NCBI GenBank assembly: GCA_964473745.1
Contig: CAYYQE010000027.1
Coordinates: 1 to 13,845, forward strand
Length of the DNA: 13,845 nt
Source: JABJMC01 sp964473745
GTDB taxonomy: Bacteria; Patescibacteriota; Gracilibacteria; UBA1369; UBA12473
Direction: 5' to 3'
Numbering within the stretch: the stretch's first letter is position 1; every line of letters starts with the position of its first letter. This document shows positions 7,795-13,845 of this stretch, piece by piece. A program made the translations under genes and the position numbers. The notes beneath the pieces are model-generated. The model saw only the letters and a list, made by a program, of their open reading frames with translations. It did not search any database and was not told the origin of the DNA.

Positions 7795-7823
7795 TTTATA
7801 ATTTAATTATTGTTATTTGTCAA
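7795..7823 (-). promoter_or_regulatory. Consensus promoter for the 70-residue gene (minus strand)
   Basis: Read on the minus strand, TTGACA (7823-7818), a 17-base spacer and TATAAA (7800-7795) are followed by 9 bases and then the ATG at 7785. Predicted transcription starts about 3 bases before the ATG, making a nearly leaderless mRNA. The -35 box lies just beyond the stop codon of the 921-residue gene (7828-7826). Confidence 0.72.
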
Positions 7824-7825
7824 AT

Positions 7826-10591
7826 TTAAAATGTGCCTAAGCGAGCAAACTCTTCTGGATTGGCTTTGATGATTGTGTCGCGGGCTTCAATAAAAATAGC
7901 GTCTAATTGATTAATAAGGTTTCTTACGATAGCGCGTAGAGCGGGATTTGTTTTCCAGGCAGTTTTTATTTTTTGAACCATTTCAAAATGGTTTTGGCCG
8001 GTATCTCCTTCTTTGGCATGTTGAGCAACCCAGGCTGATTCCATAATTGTTTCGTCTAAGCCCCCAGCTTTGCTTAAAGCAATTAAAAAGGCGTCACGAT
8101 AGTCTTCAAAAAGAGATTTAAAAGGGCCTTCATAATCATGATGCGAGCAGACGGTCCCGAGAGTACGGCCGCGGTTCAGTACCGTGTGATCATTTTGAGC
8201 CATGGTGTCACAGCGTCCAATAGCGGCTTCAAGGTCATATGGTACTCCAAACTGTCTAAAGCAAAGTCCAGCGTCGTAAGCCATTAAACGAGAATCGGTG
8301 AGAGAATTTTGATTGCTGTCAAAACATCCTGGAATGTAATCGGGAGTTTGAAAATTGCTAAGTAAAATTGAACTGCCAAAAATAGCAGCGGTTTCTGGAG
8401 TCCAGCGTCCAGCTAAACAAATTTGAAATTGTGGGTCAGTATGCTTAATTAAGCCAAATAAATCGTACATCCCAAAAAGCAATTTATGCACTAGAGCATT
8501 TGGGACAGGTGGAGCAACTAGAGTTTTTCCTTGTGAGTCTAAACTAAATGGAGTTGAGTACAGGCCGAATCCCTCAAAAATATCAAGGAGAAACTTAACC
8601 CGTTCTTCAAACATGGCGGCCTCAGTATGAACTTTTGTCCCAATGACCATTTTGCCAGGGTCTTTGATTTGTTCTGCCTTGACCCAAGCTTCTACGGCCG
8701 GAATGTGTTCAGGGATGGCTTCCCTAATAAGAAGCCCATAATCTTGTTGGATTTCCTCTAACGGGATAGTGGAGTCTGTTAGTAAGCGTGGCCCACGAGC
8801 GGCTGTTGCTACTTGAATTAAGGCGCGACGAAAAGCTTCGCCAATGACCGCAACTTGAGTGGTGGGGTTAACGTTTTGCAACCAATCACTTAGGTGGTAG
8901 CGAGGAGAGCGGAGAACCGGTAGGTTAAGAGGGTTTGGATCGTTGGGGATAGCTGGGAGGTGAGAAGGGCTGCTTGTCGGGTCCGGGAGAACGATACTTT
9001 GCCATAATGCGGTAGGGGCTTTTTGGGCGGCTTTGAGTTTAGCTCCTTCGACCGCAGAGCTTTTGGTAAACTCTTCTAAGAGGCTCTGAATATCATGCTC
9101 TACTTCGGCGGTGTCTAAAGTTTTTAATTCAGCTAATTTGGCGAAAAATTTGGCGTCTTGATCGGCGCAGGCTTGAAGGTTTTCGGTAGTGGGTTTTTCC
9201 TCGTATTCAAACCCGGTATAACGTACGGCATAAAGAATGGTGTAAAGCTCTTCTAGGATTGCATGTGTTTCTGGTCTTTGAATTTCGGTGATTAAGCCAT
9301 CATCATCATAAACGGGAGTAAATTTACAAGCTGCTAATGCTTCATCAAGAGTTTCCCCTTTTTTTGCCTGAACGCTAATTATTGAATAAGCAGGAAGAAA
9401 ATACCGGTCAAGGCTTCTTACAAAAACGCTGTGCGCAATAGCAATGGCTTGATTTTGAAAATGAATATTAGGTAAAGGATCTCGATTCAGAGGCTTGGAA
9501 GGATCGGCAGGAGTGAACTGTTCGGGTAGTTTGAAAAGATAGCCTTCAACAGCTTTTTCCCAGTTACGATATTGGTGGAGTTTACGAACAGGAGTATCGA
9601 TTTCTAAACAAGTTTTTAAAAGAGTTCTAAAACCGGCTAAATAAGCAGGGAAATTGGGGTCTCCCCAAAATTTCAGAAAAGCTTTTTCAGCAGTCTCACT
9701 AAGATTTCCGTAAGAACGTGAAACACCAGCTTCGTTGAAGGCATCTTGAACCTCACAATAAATATCCTCACAAGTAATCTCGCAAGTGCCTTTTAAGTCG
9801 GCGGCGATGTCGGGGTTGTACATATCCATCTTAAAATATGGCGCGGCATGATCTGCTTTTGGTCCACCTAAAGTTACGCCGGTAGCTATGAATTCCTCAA
9901 AATTTTCAGGATCGTCGGCTAAGGCTGTAAAATGAACTGGTTTTTCGATAACAGTTTTGGTCCATTGGGCTACACAGGCGGTGTTGGTCTCGTCGTCTTC
10001 TTCTAAGAATTCAGGTCGGCCGACGCGTTTCAGATCATTCAAAAAAGGGATGATTCCACCAGGGTAATGGTCATCGATGGTGGCGGCTTTTCTGATAATG
10101 GTTTCGATAGTGGAGAAATTCCAAGGTAAAGAGGGGAGTTCGGCTAGAATTTTGTTTCGATGTTCGGAGGGTAGGGTTTCGATAAAAGGGCGAAGATTTA
10201 AGGGGGAAAAGGAAACTTTTTCGTGATAATCTGTTTTGTCTCGAATTCCTCTGACAGCCTCTGCTTCTGTTTTTGAAAAAACAGGCCAACGAAGACGATT
10301 TAAGAGCCAATCAAAAATTGGCAAAAGCTCGGCGGTATAGGCGGATAAATCTGATGGAATGTTTAGAGAGGCGTTGATCGTTGTGCGCTTGAAATCTATT
10401 TCAGCTTGGATAAGTTCTTCTTCGTGGGCCCCGGCGTACCTGTTAAAAGTACGGATATCGTCGAAAATTTCTGGAGGATACCAGGGGAATTTTGGCACCC
10501 AGACAGCAGGCGATTTTTCGTATTCTTGACATAAAATCACTAGGGCCTGGTTGGTAACGGGTTGTTCTAAAGAGGTTGAGGTTTCGGACAT
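7826..10591 (-). CDS. Uncharacterised 921-residue soluble protein
   Basis: I do not recognise this family. It has no signal peptide and no membrane-length hydrophobic run, so it is probably cytosolic. It looks like one long, mostly helical polypeptide with Trp/Pro-rich spots (VWVPKFPWYPPEIFDDIRTF near the N terminus) and scattered Cys and His. A Pro/Ser-rich, likely flexible break (DPTSSPSHLPAIPNDPNPLN) sits near residue 530 and may separate two halves. The C-terminal third looks most like a compact domain, with QICLAGRWTPETAAIFG, FRQFGVPYDLEAAIGRCDT and LGTVCSHHDYEGPFKSLFED. I see no nuclease, ATPase or helicase motif. The gene starts 102 bases from divergent pabB, has a perfect consensus promoter and a leader of about 15 bases without a Shine-Dalgarno sequence, and ends in TAA. 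The 70-residue basic gene follows. The coding call is firm; the function is unknown. Confidence 0.88.
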   Translation of the reverse strand: MSETSTSLEQPVTNQALVILCQEYEKSPAVWVPKFPWYPPEIFDDIRTFNRYAGAHEEELIQAEIDFKRTTINASLNIPSDLSAYTAELLPIFDWLLNRLRWPVFSKTEAEAVRGIRDKTDYHEKVSFSPLNLRPFIETLPSEHRNKILAELPSLPWNFSTIETIIRKAATIDDHYPGGIIPFLNDLKRVGRPEFLEEDDETNTACVAQWTKTVIEKPVHFTALADDPENFEEFIATGVTLGGPKADHAAPYFKMDMYNPDIAADLKGTCEITCEDIYCEVQDAFNEAGVSRSYGNLSETAEKAFLKFWGDPNFPAYLAGFRTLLKTCLEIDTPVRKLHQYRNWEKAVEGYLFKLPEQFTPADPSKPLNRDPLPNIHFQNQAIAIAHSVFVRSLDRYFLPAYSIISVQAKKGETLDEALAACKFTPVYDDDGLITEIQRPETHAILEELYTILYAVRYTGFEYEEKPTTENLQACADQDAKFFAKLAELKTLDTAEVEHDIQSLLEEFTKSSAVEGAKLKAAQKAPTALWQSIVLPDPTSSPSHLPAIPNDPNPLNLPVLRSPRYHLSDWLQNVNPTTQVAVIGEAFRRALIQVATAARGPRLLTDSTIPLEEIQQDYGLLIREAIPEHIPAVEAWVKAEQIKDPGKMVIGTKVHTEAAMFEERVKFLLDIFEGFGLYSTPFSLDSQGKTLVAPPVPNALVHKLLFGMYDLFGLIKHTDPQFQICLAGRWTPETAAIFGSSILLSNFQTPDYIPGCFDSNQNSLTDSRLMAYDAGLCFRQFGVPYDLEAAIGRCDTMAQNDHTVLNRGRTLGTVCSHHDYEGPFKSLFEDYRDAFLIALSKAGGLDETIMESAWVAQHAKEGDTGQNHFEMVQKIKTAWKTNPALRAIVRNLINQLDAIFIEARDTIIKANPEEFARLGTF

Positions 10592-10612
10592 AAGGTTCTT
10601 AAAAGAGAAGTT

Positions 10613-10640
10613 ATTATAGTGATTTTAAGGGGAATGTCAA
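10613..10640 (-). promoter_or_regulatory. Perfect-consensus sigma70-like promoter of the 921-residue gene
   Basis: On the minus strand, TTGACA (10640-10635), a 16-base spacer and TATAAT (10618-10613) match the consensus in all 12 bases. The start should be near 10606, leaving about 15 bases to the ATG at 10591. This is the strongest promoter sequence in the window and suggests steady, high expression. Confidence 0.8.
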
Positions 10641-10654
10641 GGTGTTACAAGGTA

Positions 10655-10684
10655 TTGCCGATGGAGGGGTAGTTTTGCTAGGAT
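10655..10684 (+). promoter_or_regulatory. Promoter of pabB with extended -10, nearly leaderless
   Basis: TTGCCG (10655-10660), an 18-base spacer and TAGGAT (10679-10684), preceded by TGC (10676-10678, an extended -10). The box ends 9 bases before the ATG at 10694. The AGGA inside the box could instead be read as a Shine-Dalgarno core about 10 bases from the ATG, so the assignment is open. Confidence 0.5.
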
Positions 10685-10693
10685 CTTGGCGCT

Positions 10694-11866
10694 ATGGAAT
10701 CATCACTTTTAAACCAACAAGGCTCATTTTGGCTCCGCGCTAAAGATCAGATTTTTGTAGGATTTGGTGTGGCTGAGGAGTGGAAAGCTGAAACCTGGGA
10801 GGAGGCGCAACGAGCTTTGCAGGATATGCGGGGGGCGCCGGGGTTTAAGGCTGGGTATTTAAGTTATGATTTTGGGGTGATGATGCAGGGTGTGCGGGCG
10901 GCTAAAAAAGATCCAATTGAGACGCCTTTATTGCATTTTGTGGTGCCGGAACAGCTTTATATTTTTGATATTGGAAACCCGGCGCCCCACAAATTACTGG
11001 AACGTCAGTTTTTTCAAGCTGGCCCAGTGACTGCGGATTTGAGTCGTAAAAAATATGAGTCGAGTATTGCGCAAATTCATGAATTGCTTCGAGAAGGCGA
11101 AACTTATGAAGTTAATTTTGCGCAACGATTTGCTGGCGAGTTTGATGGGAATCCATTGGAAGTTTTTCGAAGACTTAGTGAAATGAATCCGTCGCCGCAT
11201 GCTTGTTATTTTAATTTTGACCCCATTACAATAGTGAGTTGTTCGCCAGAGCGATTGGTACGTGGTCGACAAGTTTTGAATCCCGAGGGGAAGGAGCGGA
11301 TGTTTTTGGAAACGCGACCAATTAAAGGCACGGTTCCGCGCGGCGCAACTCCCGAAGAAGATGCCAAAAATATTAAACAACTTCTAGCAAGCAAAAAAGA
11401 TGAGGCAGAGTTAAATATGATTGTGGATTTGGCGCGCAATGATTTGGGACGGGTTTGTGAGGTTGGTTCAGTGGAAGTTACGGAGCATCGTACTGTGGAG
11501 TCTTATTCACATGTGCATCACACAATGTCCAATGTGCGTGGGGTTTTGCGTGAGGATTTGGATTGGGTGGATACGGTGAAAGCTTTGTTCCCCGGGGGCT
11601 CAATTACTGGTGCGCCCAAATATCGGACCATGCAGATAATTGATGAATTGGAGCCGTGTTTGCGCGGGATTTATACTGGCTCAGCTGGATATATCGACGA
11701 AAATGGTCAATTTGATTTTAATATTTTGATTCGAACGATTGCTTTTAATTTGGAGCAGAAAAAGTTTTCGTACCACTCTGGTGGAGCGATTGTGACAGAT
11801 TCGAAAGCAGAAGAGGAATATGAGGAAACTTTACAGAAAGCCAAGGCTCTAAAGGCGGCCTTGTGA
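10694..11866 (+). CDS. pabB: Aminodeoxychorismate synthase component I
   Basis: PabB converts chorismate and ammonia to 4-amino-4-deoxychorismate, the first step towards p-aminobenzoate and folate, in the cytosol. The chorismate-binding domain fills about residues 115-390. Key motifs are RPIKGTVPRG at 208-217, where Lys211 in PIKGT separates PabB from TrpE (which has PIAGT); ELNMIVDLARNDLGRV at 239-254; FPGGSITGAPK at 299-309; GIYTGSAGY at 325-333; and GGAIVTDS with EEEYEET at 363-379. At 390 residues it is shorter than E. coli PabB (about 450), with the N-terminal half reduced. The glutaminase partner PabA is neither fused to it nor present in the window, so it must be encoded elsewhere, or free ammonia is used. 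It is followed 12 bases later by pabC. The start is supported by the promoter box 9 bases upstream. Confidence 0.93.
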   Translation: MESSLLNQQGSFWLRAKDQIFVGFGVAEEWKAETWEEAQRALQDMRGAPGFKAGYLSYDFGVMMQGVRAAKKDPIETPLLHFVVPEQLYIFDIGNPAPHKLLERQFFQAGPVTADLSRKKYESSIAQIHELLREGETYEVNFAQRFAGEFDGNPLEVFRRLSEMNPSPHACYFNFDPITIVSCSPERLVRGRQVLNPEGKERMFLETRPIKGTVPRGATPEEDAKNIKQLLASKKDEAELNMIVDLARNDLGRVCEVGSVEVTEHRTVESYSHVHHTMSNVRGVLREDLDWVDTVKALFPGGSITGAPKYRTMQIIDELEPCLRGIYTGSAGYIDENGQFDFNILIRTIAFNLEQKKFSYHSGGAIVTDSKAEEEYEETLQKAKALKAAL

Positions 11867-11872
11867 TATGAT
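11864..11872 (+). promoter_or_regulatory. Extended -10 promoter of pabC overlapping the pabB stop codon
   Basis: TGATATGAT fits TG-n-TATGAT, and its TGA is also the pabB stop codon (11864-11866). The box ends 6 bases before the ATG at 11879, so a start about 7 bases downstream would fall on the A of the ATG. No -35 box is seen and there is no Shine-Dalgarno sequence in this 12-base gap. Confidence 0.5.
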
Positions 11873-11878
11873 GCCCCC

Positions 11879-12694
11879 ATGAACATAGTTTGTTTAAATG
11901 GTCGGTATTTAAAGGAGAATGAAGCCAAGATTTCGGTTGGCGATAGCGGGTTTTTGTATGGAGAAGGGATTTATGAAACTTTGCGGACCGTTGATGGGAA
12001 ATTGATGAATTTGGAGGCGCATTTAGAAAGATTGGGACAGTCGGCGGCGTTGTTCGCTATTTTATTGCCGGAATTTTCTAAGATTGGTCGCTGGACGCAG
12101 CAAGTTGTGAATCGCAATAAATTTGTTGGCGAGGCGCGAGTGCGAATTACGGTTTCGGGTGGTGTGCATGGGTTTGGTGCGTTAGCGGAAAAACCAACGA
12201 TTTTAATTACCGCAGTGCCACTTATTTCGGTTGGGGCGCAGCGCGCGCGAGGTGTTTCGGTTATCACATTCCCAGTGGAGCGTCCATTCCCAGAAGTAAA
12301 AACAACTTTTTTGGTTCCAGCTATGATGGCGCAACGAGCGCTTCGAAAGGCGCGTGCTTATGAGGCGATTTTGGTGAATCAGAATGGTTATGTGACCGAG
12401 GGCTCGATTTCAAATGTGTTTATTGTGCGGCGTGGCAAGATTTTTACGCCTAAATCAGGAATTCTTGGGGGGACAACCCGGGCACGGATCATTGCGTTGG
12501 CTCGTCAGCATAAATGGCGTCTTAAACAGCGTGATTTTAAAGTTCGTGATTTGGTGCGGGCGGATGAAGTTTTTATTTGTAATGCGCCGCGCGGAATTGT
12601 TCCGGTTCGAAGGATTGATGGACAAGTGATTGGGAATGGTAAAATGGGGAAGGTGACGAAACGAGTTTGGGAGGAGCTAAAAAATGCGGTTTGA
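11879..12694 (+). CDS. pabC: Aminodeoxychorismate lyase, class IV PLP aminotransferase fold
   Basis: PabC splits aminodeoxychorismate into p-aminobenzoate and pyruvate using pyridoxal phosphate. The 271-residue length is typical of the family. Fold-type IV landmarks are present: FLYGEGIYETLR at 25-36, HLERL at 48-52 in the substrate/phosphate region, the likely PLP-binding Lys141 in EVKTTFL, EAILVNQNGYVTEGSISNVF at 162-181 with the conserved Glu174, and TPKSGILGGTTR at 190-201. The sequence alone could also be a branched-chain or D-amino acid aminotransferase. Its position 12 bases after pabB and before folP makes PabC the best call. A possible promoter of its own overlaps the pabB stop, so it may be transcribed both from the pabB promoter and by itself. 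It ends in TGA, and a 65-base AT-rich gap without a hairpin follows. Confidence 0.87.
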   Translation: MNIVCLNGRYLKENEAKISVGDSGFLYGEGIYETLRTVDGKLMNLEAHLERLGQSAALFAILLPEFSKIGRWTQQVVNRNKFVGEARVRITVSGGVHGFGALAEKPTILITAVPLISVGAQRARGVSVITFPVERPFPEVKTTFLVPAMMAQRALRKARAYEAILVNQNGYVTEGSISNVFIVRRGKIFTPKSGILGGTTRARIIALARQHKWRLKQRDFKVRDLVRADEVFICNAPRGIVPVRRIDGQVIGNGKMGKVTKRVWEELKNAV

Positions 12695-12744
12695 ATTATT
12701 TAATTTTTTGTTCATCTTTTTGTTAAAAGTTTGTAATGTCTTTT

Positions 12745-12753
12745 TGCTAGGAT
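12745..12753 (+). promoter_or_regulatory. Extended -10 promoter of the HNH gene
   Basis: TGCTAGGAT (TG-n-TAGGAT) ends 6 bases before the ATG at 12760, the same spacing as at pabC and with the same core as at pabB. No -35 box with acceptable spacing is seen in the T-rich sequence upstream. The AGGA could alternatively be a Shine-Dalgarno core 7 bases from the ATG. Confidence 0.48.
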
Positions 12754-12759
12754 GAAGGC

Positions 12760-13653
12760 ATGAATGAAAAAGAACTTCACAAAAAGTTTTGTGAGTATGG
12801 CCAAAACGCGCGCAAGTGGTTGCGTAGATGCGCTTTATTATTACCTGAAATTGATGGTCGTCAAATTTGGCGCAAAAAAGGTTTTGGGTCTATTTACGAA
12901 TACGCGGCCAAAATCGCGGGGATGAGTCATTCTAGCGTTGATGATGCTTTGCGCGTGATGAAACACGTGATCGACAAACCAGCTTTGCGTGCGGTTGTTG
13001 AGGAGCATGGTGTTAATCGAGTGCGGCCGGTGGTAGCGATTGCCACTGCAGAAACTGCTGAGTTTTGGGCTGGAAAAGCGAAAAAGATGGGAAAAGGAGA
13101 ATTAGAAATGTATGTGCATGAATATAAAAAAGAATTCCGTACCAGTAAGGGTTCAAATTCTGTTTTGGTCAACCTTTTCCCCGAAAAATCTTTGGTTACA
13201 GTGGAGCTTGCGCCTGATTTAGCGCGCAAATTAGAGCGCGTAGCTAAGCGTGAAGATTTTGAGGAACTCGTTAAAAGTTTTTTAGAAAATATTGAAAAAC
13301 AGGAGGTTGTTGAACAACCTCAGCCCGTCATTAGCGCCTCGCGTCATATCCCAGTTAAAATTCGTTGTTATGTTGAAAAGCGTTCTGGTGGGCGTTGTGA
13401 ATTTCCGGGTTGTCAGCGGAAAGGAGAGATTTTTCATCATACCCAGCGTTGGAGCAGTGAAAAAGTCCATGATCCAGGGCGGATTCGGCTGCTGTGTAAA
13501 AATCACGAGCGCCTGGCGCACCAGGGACTTATCGCTAACGAAAAAGGCCCACCGGAGACCTGGCGTATACGCCTCGCCGCGGACACTAACCAGTTCGCGT
13601 ACCTCATAGATCAAAAAGTGCAGGAGTTTCGGCGAGCGCCACCTTCTAATTGA
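12760..13653 (+). CDS. HNH endonuclease-domain protein with N-terminal DNA-binding-like domain
   Basis: This 297-residue protein has a two-part build. Residues 1-125 are helical and basic; residues 43-70 (SIYEYAAKIAGMSHSSVDDA and following) read as a helix-turn-helix, and VNRVRPVVAIAT (85-96) follows. Residues 195-256 form an HNH nuclease domain: Cys213 and Cys218 (RCEFPGC), His226-His227 (IFHH, the catalytic region), then Cys246, His249 and His254 (LLCKNHERLAH). The four Cys/His positions fit a structural zinc site beside the metal-dependent active site. Such proteins cut DNA and often belong to mobile or defence-linked genes; the target cannot be told here. It sits between pabC and folP, on the same strand, with no folate role that I know of. 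The C-terminal 50 codons are richer in C than the N-terminal half. It ends in TGA. Confidence 0.85.
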   Translation: MNEKELHKKFCEYGQNARKWLRRCALLLPEIDGRQIWRKKGFGSIYEYAAKIAGMSHSSVDDALRVMKHVIDKPALRAVVEEHGVNRVRPVVAIATAETAEFWAGKAKKMGKGELEMYVHEYKKEFRTSKGSNSVLVNLFPEKSLVTVELAPDLARKLERVAKREDFEELVKSFLENIEKQEVVEQPQPVISASRHIPVKIRCYVEKRSGGRCEFPGCQRKGEIFHHTQRWSSEKVHDPGRIRLLCKNHERLAHQGLIANEKGPPETWRIRLAADTNQFAYLIDQKVQEFRRAPPSN

Positions 13654-13679
13654 AGATTTTTTCGAATTTGTGTTAAATT
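13650..13679 (+). promoter_or_regulatory. Promoter of folP
   Basis: TTGAAG (13650-13655) overlaps the stop of the HNH gene. An 18-base spacer and TAAATT (13674-13679), preceded by TGT as an extended -10, end 9 bases before the ATG at 13689. The predicted mRNA is nearly leaderless and no Shine-Dalgarno sequence is present. Each box matches the consensus at 4 of 6 positions. Confidence 0.45.
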
Positions 13680-13688
13680 GCGAGCATT

Positions 13689-13845
13689 ATGGAATTAAAA
13701 TCCCGTCACAAAACACTTAAACTAGATTGTCCACGAATTATGGGGGTTTTAAACGTAACCCCAGATTCTTTTTTGGATGGGGGAGATTTGGGGTCGGTGG
13801 AAGGGAAGGGGCCGGTGGAAGGGAAGGGGCCGGTGGAGGGGATGG
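13689..13845 (+). CDS. folP: Dihydropteroate synthase, N-terminal part (cut by the window edge)
   Basis: FolP condenses p-aminobenzoate with hydroxymethyl-dihydropterin diphosphate to give dihydropteroate in the cytosol. Only 52 codons are visible, but they include the hallmark MGVLNVTPDSFLDGG (residues 18-32), the first pterin-diphosphate binding segment of the DHPS TIM barrel; Asn22 and the following TPDSF loop are recognisable. The start ATG at 13689 gives the usual 17-residue lead (MELKSRHKTLKLDCPRI) before this motif. Directly after DGG, where family members normally begin helix 1 with a mixed Ala/Glu-rich stretch, this one has Gly-Pro-Val-Glu-Gly-Lys repeats from an 18-base tandem repeat. 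The frame stays open to the edge. It completes a folate cluster with pabB and pabC. Confidence 0.9.
   Translation, partial: MELKSRHKTLKLDCPRIMGVLNVTPDSFLDGGDLGSVEGKGPVEGKGPVEGM
13795..13845 (+). repeat. 18-base in-frame tandem repeat inside folP
   Basis: Units lie at 13795-13812 and 13813-13830 (identical, CGGTGGAAGGGAAGGGGC) and 13831-13845 (partial, 13 of 15 matching). Each unit adds six residues of the set G-P-V-E-G-K. The array reaches the window edge, so its full copy number is unknown. Confidence 0.85.

Noticed and set aside
10994..11380. 128-residue minus-strand ORF inside pabB
   Set aside because: It is fully antisense to the conserved PabB motifs, so it is a shadow of that gene.
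11971..12267. 98-residue minus-strand ORF inside pabC
   Set aside because: Antisense to the conserved class IV aminotransferase sequence, with no start signal.
11864..13653. Alternative genetic code with TGA as Gly, as in Gracilibacteria
   Set aside because: TGA ends pabB, pabC and the HNH gene at the expected protein lengths, and no in-frame TGA must be read through.

Overview
The window carries protein-coding genes at high density on both strands and no RNA genes that I can see. It reads as bacterial with the standard code: TGA, TAA and TAG all end genes, and no gene needs TGA to be read through. Three things suggest a monoderm, S-layer-bearing lineage, perhaps of the Patescibacteria/CPR kind: a giant cell-surface protein built of repeats and ending in S-layer homology (SLH) domains, sigma70-like promoters set so close to start codons that most mRNAs should be leaderless or nearly so, and an almost complete absence of Shine-Dalgarno sequences. 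That placement is inference and not secure; no single marker here fixes it.

Layout. Bases 2-430 hold the end of a PiT-type phosphate transporter, closed by an intrinsic terminator at 447-471. A promoter whose -35 box overlaps that terminator hairpin drives a giant secreted protein (514-7544, about 2,343 residues if whole). In order it has a signal peptide, Gly/Thr/Asn-rich beta-helix-like repeats with a 220-residue period, a mosaic of three Ig-like and five FN3-like domains, an acidic Glu/Val linker, and SLH domains at the C terminus. The gene is split by a one-base deletion near 1273-1277, which is shown clearly by the internal repeats. Convergent to it, on the minus strand, lie an unrecognised 921-residue cytosolic protein (10591-7826) and behind it a 70-residue protein with a very basic tail (7785-7573). 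Each has its own near-perfect promoter.

Divergent from the 921-residue gene is a folate cluster on the plus strand: pabB (10694-11866), pabC (11879-12694), an HNH-nuclease gene (12760-13653), and folP entering the right edge (13689 onward). PabB makes aminodeoxychorismate from chorismate and ammonia, PabC releases p-aminobenzoate from it, and FolP joins p-aminobenzoate to the pterin. The HNH gene has no evident role in this pathway and may be a passenger. The visible start of folP holds an in-frame 18-base tandem repeat just after its conserved first motif.

The most useful observations are the repeated leaderless-promoter arrangement, the frameshift in the giant surface gene, the terminator/promoter overlap, the strand-composition reversal inside the surface gene, the unknown 921-residue protein with its small basic neighbour, and the repeat in folP.
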